DNA of 51,291 nucleotides from Bradyrhizobium tropiciagri (GTDB lineage Bacteria > Pseudomonadota > Alphaproteobacteria > Rhizobiales > Xanthobacteraceae), in the NCBI RefSeq assembly GCF_001189845.1, contig NZ_LFLZ01000065.1, positions 1-51,291 of the forward strand, written 5' to 3'. The position numbers were made by a program, and so were the translations under genes. A model generated the notes under the pieces. The model was not told the origin of the DNA. It saw nothing but the letters and a program-made list of their open reading frames with translations, and ran no database searches. Shown here piece after piece: positions 1 to 7,520 of the stretch; positions within the stretch are counted from its first letter, which is position 1; each line of letters opens with the position of its first letter.

Positions 1-319
1 CTGCGGGCGGCTCGGGCCGAGCAGGTGCTGCAGGTGGGGTCGGCTTCGCGGGTGCTGCGGCCGGCGGCGGAGCCGGATGCGCAGGCGGCGCGGCTGCTGG
101 AGGCGGTGCTTGCGGATGCGGCGCAGCGGCGGGCGGTGCAGGATGTGCGGGTGCGCCCGGTGCCGGCTTTGGCTTCGGCTTTCCGTCAGGTCCGAGCTCT
201 TCCTTTTGCTGCGCCTGTGCGACGACCAGCGGCGAAGTTTGGGCGTGCGACGCTGAGGTGGCGAATTGCATCACCGTCAGCGCAGTCGTGGCAAGCAGCA
301 CGAGACGAAGCTTTGTCAT
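1..319 (-). CDS. Pro/Ala-rich secreted protein, N-terminal part (possibly OmpA family); runs off left edge
   Basis: On the minus strand an ATG at 319 opens a frame that stays open to the window edge, so only about 106 residues are visible. The first 26 or so form a clear Sec signal peptide: a basic start (MTKLRLVLL), a hydrophobic core and an SHA-QT cleavage site. After a short stretch with GPDGKPK the protein becomes an extreme Pro/Ala/His/Lys repeat (PAPPAAAP-type units) to the edge. I recall Bradyrhizobium OmpA-family envelope proteins with this same signal peptide and Pro/Ala linker before a C-terminal OmpA domain; that domain would lie outside the window, so the family is inference. The plus-strand frame over the same bases is a shadow. 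Confidence 0.6.
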   Translation of the reverse strand, partial: MTKLRLVLLATTALTVMQFATSASHAQTSPLVVAQAQQKEELGPDGKPKPKPAPGAPAHPAPPAAAPHPQAPPPAAAPPAHPAPPPAAAPAKPTPPAAPARPEPPA

Positions 320-552
320 GATCTTGGAGTCCCCGGCGGAAAGTCTGGGCAGGAAGGAAAGAAAGTCAGAACCGAACAATTCGGCAGGACGATGAATTGC
401 CAGCGGTTAGGCCGGATTGTGGCGAGCGCCGAATCATCGGCGAAGTTTATTTCGACATCATAACGGGTTGCATGTGCCTTTGTTCACTGGACATTCAGAA
501 GAAACGCTCCGACACATTCGCAATCGATGTGGAACTAAGGCGCGAGGGTGAT

Positions 553-786
553 TCACCGCGCGGCGGGTCGATCTGTCGCAGGCGGCGGGCCCGATGGTCC
601 GGGCGGTCCGCGCACAGGTGATTCGTCGGGCGTCTTGCCGGGTAACTCGTCCGGTCGCGGTGGCTCGCCGGGTTCGCGCGCCGGCGGAGGAATCTCCGGC
701 TGCGGATTGCCGGGCGGAATTCCCGGCGGCGGCTCGCTCGGCGTGCCAGGAGTTGCCGGCGGAATGTCCGGGGGCTCGATCGGCAT
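553..786 (-). CDS. Small polyproline-rich protein, unknown function
   Basis: A frame of about 77 residues, starting MPIEPPDIPP (ATG at 786; an in-frame GTG lies one codon earlier). About a third of the residues are proline, in PP and PPP runs separated by Glu, Gly and Asp (SEPPPGIPPGN, PEIPPPAREPG). There is no signal peptide, membrane segment or Cys, so it is probably intrinsically disordered. Codons end mostly in G or C, as in neighbouring real genes. An in-frame stop just upstream limits the start, and no good ribosome binding site is visible. Translation of so many PP motifs would be expected to need EF-P. The opposite strand has a Gly-rich open frame, which I take as the shadow. I do not recognise a function. 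Confidence 0.5.
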   Translation of the reverse strand: MPIEPPDIPPATPGTPSEPPPGIPPGNPQPEIPPPAREPGEPPRPDELPGKTPDESPVRGPPGPSGPPPATDRPAAR

Positions 787-915
787 CACATCGAGACCAG
801 GCGGCTGATGCCGATGCCAAATCTGGCGCTGTCAGGTCGCATCGCGCGCATCGATCGCTCCATCGCAGTTCGAAGCGACAACGAACCGTGCGCGACACCG
901 TTCCTGTGCGCCTCA

Positions 916-1299
916 TCAGGGCGCGTGGCAGACCGCCTCGATGTTGTGGCCGTCGGGATCGAGCACGAACGCGCCGTAATAGTTCGGATGATAATGCGCG
1001 CGAATGCCCGGTGCGCCGTTGTCGCGGCCGCCGGCCGCCATCGCGGCCTTGTAGAAGGTGTCGACGGTGGCGCGGTCCTTGGCCGTGATGGCGATGTGCA
1101 CCGGCTTGTTCATCGCGCCTTCGCCGCCGATCCAGAAATCCGGCTTGCCGTTGGCGCCGAAGCCTGCCGCCGGCGCGTGCCCGGTTACTTTCGCGGGCAC
1201 TTCCATGATCAGGCCGTAATCAAGCGGCGCCAGCGCCGCCTGGTAGAATGCCTTCGCGCGTTCGTAATCAGAGACCGAAAAGCCGATATGGTCGATCAT
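916..1299 (-). CDS. VOC-family (glyoxalase/bleomycin-resistance fold) protein
   Basis: 127 residues, a complete single-module-pair VOC protein of the small glyoxalase-like type. It opens MIDHIGFSVSDYERAKAFY, the first beta-alpha-beta half, and ends with FVLDPDGHNIEAVCH, the typical last strand. Candidate metal ligands are His4, His68 (PVHIAI) and Glu121 (NIEAV). Proteins of this subgroup bind a divalent metal and act on small molecules, but the substrate cannot be told from sequence. The start is well supported by GGGAGG six bases upstream of ATG. It is a single gene between the polyproline ORF and a palindromic repeat. Confidence 0.88.
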   Translation of the reverse strand: MIDHIGFSVSDYERAKAFYQAALAPLDYGLIMEVPAKVTGHAPAAGFGANGKPDFWIGGEGAMNKPVHIAITAKDRATVDTFYKAAMAAGGRDNGAPGIRAHYHPNYYGAFVLDPDGHNIEAVCHAP

Positions 1300-1343
1300 C
1301 GCGAGCCTCCCTTGTTGTGCCGCATTGGTATCTGCGTTCTCGT

Positions 1344-1370
1344 TTCACCTTCCCTCAAAGGGGAGGTGAA
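1344..1370. repeat. Short hairpin, family-C-like arm
   Basis: TTCACCTTCCC and GGGGAGGTGAA form an 11-bp stem (one G-T pair) with a five-base loop, directly upstream of the VOC gene and next to a family-A repeat. It resembles a fragment of the flour-like CCCTCTCCCC elements seen at 33.9 and 48.4 kb. Confidence 0.5.
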
Positions 1371-1373
1371 GGT

Positions 1374-1461
1374 GTAGCCCGGATGAAGCGAAGCGCAATC
1401 CGGGGCTGCTCTAGCCGCGGATAGTCCGATCCCGGATTTCGCTGCGCTTCATCCGGGCTAC
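1374..1461. repeat. Dispersed palindromic repeat, family A (copy 1)
   Basis: Outer arms GTAGCCCGGATGAAGC and GCTTCATCCGGGCTAC are exact inverted copies, enclosing second arms AAGCGCAATCCGGG and CCCGGATTTCGCTGCGC. The 88-base element could fold as one long hairpin. A second full copy lies at 43401-43522 and a partial one at 18416-18449. Confidence 0.8.
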
Positions 1462-1499
1462 GATCAGTTCCGGCGCGACCGAACTCGGCCGCGCGCATC

Positions 1500-2327
1500 T
1501 CAACCCCGCACCAGCAGCGTGTTGCTTCGCGTCCGGCCCTGATCGACGTAACCACGCGTGTGCATGTCCGCAATGCAGTCGTCGGTCCATTCGTCCTTCG
1601 ACAGATGTTCGATCACGACCGCGCGCGGCCAGAGTTGCTCCGGCGCGTCGCGGAAGAAGCCGATCAGCACGCGGTCCTCAAAGCCTTCGACGTCGACCTT
1701 CAGCGCATCGACCTTATCGGCGCCGGCTTCCTCGAGGATCCGTTGCAGCCGCAGCGACGGCACCTTGAATGCCTTGCCCGTGGGCGTCCCCGTGACGATG
1801 TGGCTGGCGCCGAGATTGTCGCCGTCGGTCTCGATCATCAGCTCGCCGTCGGCGGGGCCTGCGGCCGCCGCAACCAGGCGCACCTGCGGAAAGCCGGAAG
1901 CCTGCGTGTTGAATTTGAGCCGCGCATGCGTCATCGGATGCGGCTCGATCGCGATCACCTTGCCATCGGGGCCGACATCGCGCGCCAGCGCGAGCGCATA
2001 GGTGCCGACATTGGCGCCGAGATCGACGAAGGTGCCGCCAGCGCCGACATGGCGGCGCAGGAACGCGAGCTCTTCGAGGTTGTAGTCGGGGTTGAACAGC
2101 GCACCACGCTCGGTCGCGCTGTGCTGGTGATAGAAGCGGAACGACGCGCCCTGATAGGTCACATCAAGCGGTCCCGAACCGAACAGATTGACCAGCCGCG
2201 ACAGCCAGGGCCGGAACGCACCGCGCTTCAATCCGGTGCCATGCGCAAGCCGGATGATGGCGGCCTGCGCCGGGTTGGGCGCCAGGGCGCCGAACGGCGC
2301 CGGCGAAATGTCGTTGCTGGGGATCAC
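1500..2327 (-). CDS. FkbM-family SAM-dependent methyltransferase
   Basis: 275 residues. SAM-binding motif I is FVDLGANVGTYAL (about residues 100-112), followed by the acidic loop VIAIEPHP and the FkbM hallmark DALKVDVEGFED, with VIEHLSKDEW near the C-terminus. Family members O-methylate sugars, lipids or polyketides; in rhizobia they often sit among polysaccharide genes, but no such cluster is visible here. The GTG start at 2327 has GAGGG six bases upstream. The N-terminal 70 residues have no recognised domain. The gene stands alone: the ABC gene upstream on the same strand ends its transcript region 60 bases away. Confidence 0.88.
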   Translation of the reverse strand: MIPSNDISPAPFGALAPNPAQAAIIRLAHGTGLKRGAFRPWLSRLVNLFGSGPLDVTYQGASFRFYHQHSATERGALFNPDYNLEELAFLRRHVGAGGTFVDLGANVGTYALALARDVGPDGKVIAIEPHPMTHARLKFNTQASGFPQVRLVAAAAGPADGELMIETDGDNLGASHIVTGTPTGKAFKVPSLRLQRILEEAGADKVDALKVDVEGFEDRVLIGFFRDAPEQLWPRAVVIEHLSKDEWTDDCIADMHTRGYVDQGRTRSNTLLVRG

Positions 2328-2388
2328 GCATTGCCCTCGTCAAAAGCGGCGCATGCATAGCCGGTTTTGACGGGAGCGCCAACGCCCG

Positions 2389-4440
2389 TCACGCCGCCTT
2401 GCCCGATGCCTGCCGCTGGCCCAGGAAGCGGCCGAGCAGCTTTCGCTTGCCCTTACGCGGGATCAGGTCGACGTCGCTGACCAGCTTGGCGCCGCCTTTG
2501 CGGCGCTCCAGCACGATCTTGCGGCTATGGAACGCTTCGAGCTCGATGCGATGGGCGACGCTGACGATGGTCGCCTTCGGCAATTCCGTCGTCACGGTCT
2601 CCATCATCTTGTCCTGGCTCTTCTCGTCGAGCGCCGAGGTCGCCTCGTCGAGCACGACAATGTCGGGGCTGTGCAGCAGCAGGCGGGCAAAGGCGAGCCG
2701 CTGCTTCTCGCCGCCGGACAGGGTCTGGTCCCACGGCGCATCCTCCTCGATCTTGTCCTTGAGATGGTCGAGGCCGACCTTGTGCAGGGCGTCGCCGATC
2801 TCCTCGACGCTCCAATCCTCCGCCGCGCCGGGATAGGCCACTGCGCGCCGCAGCGTGCCCGAGGGCACATAGGGCTTTTGTGGCAGCATGAACAAGCGGC
2901 GGTCCGCATGCAGGCCGACACTGCCGCCGCCCCACGGCCACAGGCCGGCGATGGCGCGGACCAGCGTGCTCTTGCCGCTACCGGATTCGCCGGCGACCAA
3001 CAGCCGTTCTCCAGGCTCGACCACGACCTCGGTCTCGGCGACCACGGCGGTGCCGTCATCGAGCGTGACCGAGAGGTCGTTGAGGCTCAGCATCGCCTCG
3101 CCCTCAGTCTCGGCGCGTTCGATGCGTCCGAAGCCGTCGCCGGTCTCGGCGCGTTCGAGGCCGTCGAGCGACATCATCAGCGATGCGATGCGGCGCGCAC
3201 ATGCGTTCCAGTCGGCGAGCCGCGGATAATTGTCGACCAGCCAGCCGAACGCCGTCTGCACGATGGTGAAGGCGGATGCTGCCTGCATCACCTGGCCGAG
3301 CGTCATGCTGCCCTCGAGAAATTTCGGGGCGCACAGCAACAGCGGGACCACCGGCGCGATCAGGTTCGATCCCTGCGAGACCAGCGTCGTGCGCATGTGC
3401 TGCCCGGCGAGTCGCGCCCATTGCCGCAGCACCTTCGAGAACGTCTTGTCGATGCCGTCGCGCTCCTCGGTTTCACCGCCAAGCAGCGCGATGCTTTCGC
3501 CGTTTTCGCGGACGCGGGTCAGGATGTAGCGGAATTCCGCTTCCGCCTGGTTCTTGTCCTCGGAGATCTGCACGAAGCTGCGGCCGATCGCCGTGATCGA
3601 GCCCGACGCGATCGCCGCATAGATGATCGCGGCAATGACCAGGAAGCCGGGAATGCTGATGGACGAGCCGCCGAGCGTCAGCGTCAGGGCGCCGCCGATC
3701 GTCCAGAGCACGGCGATGAATGTGATGGCGGACAGCAGCGCCGAAGTCACCCCGGCGATGAAGTCGACCGGCGAGTCGGTCGCGATCCGCAGGTCCTCCG
3801 CGATGCGGTACTCCGGATTCTTGTGATCGCCGTCGACCAAATTGAGCTGGTAGTAGCGGCCGTTGGTCAGCCAGCGCGATACGACGGCGTTGGTCAGCCA
3901 GGCGCGCCAGCGCCGTTGAATCCCCATGCGGCCGAATACCTGTGCGACGCCCAGCAGGGCGCTGCCGATTGCGAGGGGAAAGAAGATGGCGGTGAGGTGG
4001 AAGACAGTCGCCGAATCGCGCTTTTCGATCGCATCGAAGATCGCGCGATTCCAGACGTTGATGCCGTATTGGACGGCGACGTTGGCGACGATCAGCAGCA
4101 GCAGGCCGATCGTGAACAGCCACGCCAGCCGGTCGCCATTGCGGCCCCAGTAGCCGCGCGCGGTGATCCAGAACCGCGTCAGCAAATAATCCTTGCGCGC
4201 CCGTTCGGCCTCTTCGGGCGACAGTTCAGGATCGGGTTCGAGGGTTTCCGGCGGCGGTGGTTCGACATGGTCGTCGTCTTCGGCGACGACTTCGACGAGT
4301 TCGGACTTATCGTCCGCTTCGGTCTTCGCGTGGTCCTTGCTTTCAGAATCGCTTCGCTTTGCGCTTGCCTTCCGACGCGGGGCGGCCTTGCTCGAGGATT
4401 GCTTGCACGCAGATCCGAATTTTGCCGCGGCTTTGCCCAT
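2389..4440 (-). CDS. BacA/SbmA-like ABC transporter, fused membrane and ATPase domains
   Basis: 683 residues. Residues 1-85 form a very polar, Lys-then-Asp/Glu-rich cytoplasmic extension ending in PPPPETLEPDPELSPEEAE. Residues 90-410 are an SbmA/BacA-type membrane domain (WNRAIFDAIEKRD, RRWRAWLTN, NPEYRIAEDLR, QAEAEFRY, the last being typical of this family). The ATPase domain carries Walker A GESGSGKST (484-492), signature LSGGEKQ (574-580) and Walker B IVVLDEA (594-600). The combination matches BclA-type proteins of Bradyrhizobium, which import plant NCR peptides, and the YddA/ABCD group that handles lipids or cobalamin. Several paralogues are usual per genome, so I give no symbol. The ATG start has no strong ribosome binding site. 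Confidence 0.85.
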   Translation of the reverse strand: MGKAAAKFGSACKQSSSKAAPRRKASAKRSDSESKDHAKTEADDKSELVEVVAEDDDHVEPPPPETLEPDPELSPEEAERARKDYLLTRFWITARGYWGRNGDRLAWLFTIGLLLLIVANVAVQYGINVWNRAIFDAIEKRDSATVFHLTAIFFPLAIGSALLGVAQVFGRMGIQRRWRAWLTNAVVSRWLTNGRYYQLNLVDGDHKNPEYRIAEDLRIATDSPVDFIAGVTSALLSAITFIAVLWTIGGALTLTLGGSSISIPGFLVIAAIIYAAIASGSITAIGRSFVQISEDKNQAEAEFRYILTRVRENGESIALLGGETEERDGIDKTFSKVLRQWARLAGQHMRTTLVSQGSNLIAPVVPLLLCAPKFLEGSMTLGQVMQAASAFTIVQTAFGWLVDNYPRLADWNACARRIASLMMSLDGLERAETGDGFGRIERAETEGEAMLSLNDLSVTLDDGTAVVAETEVVVEPGERLLVAGESGSGKSTLVRAIAGLWPWGGGSVGLHADRRLFMLPQKPYVPSGTLRRAVAYPGAAEDWSVEEIGDALHKVGLDHLKDKIEEDAPWDQTLSGGEKQRLAFARLLLHSPDIVVLDEATSALDEKSQDKMMETVTTELPKATIVSVAHRIELEAFHSRKIVLERRKGGAKLVSDVDLIPRKGKRKLLGRFLGQRQASGKAA

Positions 4441-4551
4441 GGCACGTCAACGCCAGAGAAATCAGCCGGTTCCATCCCATTTCCGGCAGCAGACCGCGAG
4501 CATCCTCGCTTGTCATTGCACGGCTGAAGTCTTGAATCGATCTATCCCCAG

Positions 4552-4672
4552 CGTCGTCCTGGCGAAGATCAGGACCCATTATCCCGAATGCGAATTGTTG
4601 CGCGACGCTGGGCCACGACCCCGTTCATCACCGAATGCGGTGGTGATGGGTCCTGGCCTTCGCCAGGACGAC
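4552..4672. repeat. Dispersed palindromic repeat, family D (copy 1)
   Basis: Arms CGTCGTCCTGGCGAAG and CTTCGCCAGGACGAC at the ends, with inner GGACCCAT and ATGGGTCC, make a two-layer inverted repeat. The middle is unrelated. Related copies lie at 21381-21511 and 25438-25575. It fills the gap between the ABC gene and the histidine kinase gene. Confidence 0.75.
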
Positions 4673-4702
4673 AGTGTGCTGAGCTGTGCCAGCGCAATCA
4701 CC

Positions 4703-6847
4703 TCACCCTGCCGGCGCCTGATCCCTTCGCAGCCGGCGAGAGCGCGCGGCCTTGTGCAGCACGCGCGCCAGCTGCTCGGCCGAATAGGGTTTTTGCAGCA
4801 GCTCGAAGCCGCCGCTGCCCTGCTGCGACAGCACCTGGCTGTAGCCGGAGGCAAGCACGATCGGCAGATCGAGCCGCTGCCGGCGGATCTCCTCCGCAAG
4901 CTCGATGCCGCTCATGCCGGGCATCACGACATCGGTGAACACAAGATCGAATCTGCCGGGGTCGACGGCCAGCTCCTCCAGCGCGTGGGTGGCGTTCTCC
5001 ACCAGCACACAGGTGCATCCGAGCTGGGTCAGCGTGTCGGCCGCGAACTTTCCGACCTCGGCATTGTCCTCGACGATGAGGACCGACGCGCTGGCCGGAT
5101 CGACCGGAGGCGCATCCTCCGTGAGCGGCGATTGTGCGTTGTGTCTGCCGACGACGCGCGGGAGATACAGCGTGAAGGTCGAGCCCTTGCCGATTTCGCT
5201 GTTGACGGTGACCTCGCCGCCGGATTGCTTGGCGAAGCCGAACACCTGCGACAGGCCGAGGCCGGTGCCGTGACCGACTTCCTTGGTGGTGTAGAACGGC
5301 TCGAAGATGCGGCCGAACAGCTCCTGCGGAATTCCGACGCCGGTATCGGCCACCGACACTGCGACATGGCCGTGCGGGCTCGGCGGCGTGCTCATCTCGG
5401 ACGGCAGTTTGTCGACGGCGCGGACCGCGATCGTGAGCCGGCCGACGCCGTCCATCGCATCGCGCGCATTCACTGCCATATTGATGATGGCGGTCTCGAA
5501 CTGGCCGGCATCGGCGTTGACGAGACAGGTCTGGTCCGGCACCTGTGCTGTGATCTCGATGCGCGAGCCGATCAGGGTCGCGATCATCTCGCTCAGGGTG
5601 CGGACGTTCTGGCAGGCGTCGAACACCTCGGGCTTGAGGGTTTGCCGGCGCGCGAATGCGAGCAGCTGGTTGGTCAGCTTGGCGGCGCGATTTACCGTGT
5701 TGGAGATCGCATCGATGTAACGCTGCCGCCGCGGGTCCGGTAGGTCCGGCCGCCGCAACATGTCGACCGACGCGCGGATCACGGTGAGCAGATTGTTGAA
5801 GTCGTGCGCGACGCCGCCGGTCAGTTGCCCGAGTGCCTCGAGGCGCTGGCCATGCCGCAATGCCTCCTCGGCTTCGATGCGCTTGCTGGCCTCCTCCTCC
5901 AGGCGCTCGGTTCGCTGATAGGCGAGCACCAGCAAGCCAAACAGCAGCGCGGTGGCCGGGATGCCGAAGATCAGGTGCTGGGCCATGGTCGTGATCCAGC
6001 GCGCCCGGATCGCCAGGGTTTCGAGGCCGGCGCTGACATAGATCGGGTATTCGGACAGCCGCTCATAGCGCATGCGCCGTTCGATGCCATCAACGGGGGA
6101 GCGGATCGTCATGGTGCCGGCCTGCGGATTGGCGGCCATCTGTTGTCCGAGCGGCCCGCTCGGCTCGAACCGGGCGTCGTGGTCGACAATCGGGTAGTGC
6201 GCCAGCACCGCGCCGTCGGTCCGGATCAGCGCCAGGAAGCTGCCGGGCTCGCGGCCGATCCGCGCATAGAAGTTCTCGAAATACTCCGGAAGCACCGAAG
6301 CCTGGATCACGCCGCCAAAGCTGCCGTCCGCGTTGCTGCGGCGCCGCCCGACGCTGAAGAATCGCGCGCCCTGGTAGGGCGGCCGCGGGGTCAGCACCTC
6401 GCCGATATAGGTGCCGATGTCGCGCTCGGCATGGATCCGGAAGTAGTCCCGATCCGAGAAATCAATGTCGGGAGCCGGCTCCACCAGGCTGTTGACCAGG
6501 GCATGGCCGCTGGCATCGAATATCCAGATCGATTTTACCTGGGGAAGCGCCTCGGCGACCTTGCGCAGCCGCTCGTGCAGGCTCTTCTCGCGCGCGACGA
6601 TCTCGGCATCGCTCATGCCGCGGACGACCTCGGTGACCTCGCCCAGGCTCCGGTCGATGGTCTCGAACACCTTGAGCGCGTGCTCATGGGTGACGTCGAG
6701 GGTCCGCTGGATCTCCTGGTCGGCGGCCTCGCTGTTGGAGATCCGGGACATTGCCGAAGCAAACAGGAACAGCGCCAGCGGAAGGGCCAACGAGGCGGCC
6801 ATCATCCATTGCAGCAGTTTCAGCGAATTGCGTTGTGCGGTCGGCAC
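4703..6847 (-). CDS. Hybrid sensor histidine kinase with periplasmic PDC/Cache domain and receiver
   Basis: 714 residues. One membrane helix at about 13-33, a periplasmic PDC/Cache sensor at about 40-280 (DFSDRDYFRIHAE, GARFFSVGRRR), a second helix at about 290-310, then a coiled coil (LEEEASKRIEAEEAL). The kinase core has phosphoacceptor His348 in LTGGVAHDFNNLL, N-box INMAVNARDAM, G1 DTGVGIP and G2 GTGLGL. A C-terminal receiver carries acidic pocket VEDN and phosphoacceptor Asp639 (FTDVVMPG), with Lys in LQKPYS. This is the HWE-distant, rhizobial-type class IV kinase with C-terminal REC; the ligand is unknown and no response regulator is adjacent. GTG start with GGAGC five bases upstream. 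Confidence 0.9.
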   Translation of the reverse strand: MPTAQRNSLKLLQWMMAASLALPLALFLFASAMSRISNSEAADQEIQRTLDVTHEHALKVFETIDRSLGEVTEVVRGMSDAEIVAREKSLHERLRKVAEALPQVKSIWIFDASGHALVNSLVEPAPDIDFSDRDYFRIHAERDIGTYIGEVLTPRPPYQGARFFSVGRRRSNADGSFGGVIQASVLPEYFENFYARIGREPGSFLALIRTDGAVLAHYPIVDHDARFEPSGPLGQQMAANPQAGTMTIRSPVDGIERRMRYERLSEYPIYVSAGLETLAIRARWITTMAQHLIFGIPATALLFGLLVLAYQRTERLEEEASKRIEAEEALRHGQRLEALGQLTGGVAHDFNNLLTVIRASVDMLRRPDLPDPRRQRYIDAISNTVNRAAKLTNQLLAFARRQTLKPEVFDACQNVRTLSEMIATLIGSRIEITAQVPDQTCLVNADAGQFETAIINMAVNARDAMDGVGRLTIAVRAVDKLPSEMSTPPSPHGHVAVSVADTGVGIPQELFGRIFEPFYTTKEVGHGTGLGLSQVFGFAKQSGGEVTVNSEIGKGSTFTLYLPRVVGRHNAQSPLTEDAPPVDPASASVLIVEDNAEVGKFAADTLTQLGCTCVLVENATHALEELAVDPGRFDLVFTDVVMPGMSGIELAEEIRRQRLDLPIVLASGYSQVLSQQGSGGFELLQKPYSAEQLARVLHKAARSRRLRRDQAPAG

Positions 6848-7232
6848 GGGCGCTCCGGCTCCTTGCAGACCTTAACGCAAACCATTGTGCCGGAGGAAGC
6901 AAATCCCCGTCCCGGATGGCCGTATCGGAGCTCGTCCACCGTTCGTGGTAACGAAAGTCCTTGCGGAGCGATCGGTCGGCTGCCGGCTCGAATTCAGGCC
7001 CGGCGTGGAAGGGCGATACCGCCGGCGTGGCTGGCCGAGTTTCCGCCAGCCTGCCACGCCGGGAAGGCGACGCCCAGAAGGACCCGGAGGGATCACGACC
7101 TCGTTAGCTGGAGCGCGGCAGTCAAGCGGAAAATCGGCCGGGATGACGGGCGCGGACGCTGTTTTTAGGAGTTCTAAAACCTCTCACGGGCAAATGCTTG
7201 ACCCTGTGACTACCTGCTGAAAAACAGGCCGC
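6848..7232. other. 385-base intergenic region upstream of feoA
   Basis: Divergent promoter region between the histidine kinase (minus) and feoA (plus). Short open frames here lack codon bias and starts. It holds the TTTTAG/CTAAAA palindrome at 7163-7179; otherwise I see nothing. Confidence 0.6.
7163..7179 (+). promoter_or_regulatory. Candidate iron-responsive (Irr/ICE-like) operator upstream of feoA
   Basis: TTTTAG-GAGTT-CTAAAA is a perfect six-base inverted repeat with a five-base centre, 53 bases before the feoA ATG. The half-sites TTTAG and CTAAA match those of the iron-control element bound by Irr in Bradyrhizobium, but my recollection of that element has a longer centre, so this is a candidate only. 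Confidence 0.45.
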
Positions 7233-7520
7233 ATGACAGGCGATCCAGACACTTCCCAGGATAATCTTCAGGACATCCGGCTCGGACATGCGGATCGCGG
7301 TTTTGTCGGAAAGATCATCAGGCTCGATGCGCTCGTGACGGGTTCATCGCTCTCTCCGCAGGAGCTGGAGCAGCGCTTGGTGGAGATGGGATTTGTCGAG
7401 GGCGCGCGCGTGGAAATCCTGCATGAAGGCACGATCCGGCGGGATCCGATCGCGGTGCGCGTCGACAACATCACGATCGCGCTGCGCCGGAGCGAAGCCA
7501 TGGCCGTGATCGTCGAATGA
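7233..7520 (+). CDS. feoA: FeoA ferrous iron transport accessory protein
   Basis: 95 residues: an unusual polar N-terminal stretch of about 30 residues, then the SH3-like FeoA core with LSPQELEQRLVEMGFVEGARVEILHEG and the closing RRDPIAVRVDNITIALRRSEAMAVIV. FeoA is a small cytoplasmic protein that associates with FeoB and is needed for Fe2+ uptake. It overlaps feoB by four bases (ATGA), so the two are translationally coupled. The ATG at 7233 follows a weak site. A palindrome resembling iron-regulated operators lies 53 bases upstream, consistent with expression under iron limitation. Confidence 0.92.
   Translation: MTGDPDTSQDNLQDIRLGHADRGFVGKIIRLDALVTGSSLSPQELEQRLVEMGFVEGARVEILHEGTIRRDPIAVRVDNITIALRRSEAMAVIVE

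Noticed and set aside
548..808. 86-residue Gly-rich plus-strand frame
   Set aside because: Complement of the polyproline ORF (GG against CC codons). The minus frame has better codon use, though either could be false.
2527..4527. 666-residue plus-strand frame over the ABC transporter
   Set aside because: Antisense to a protein with complete Walker and signature motifs.
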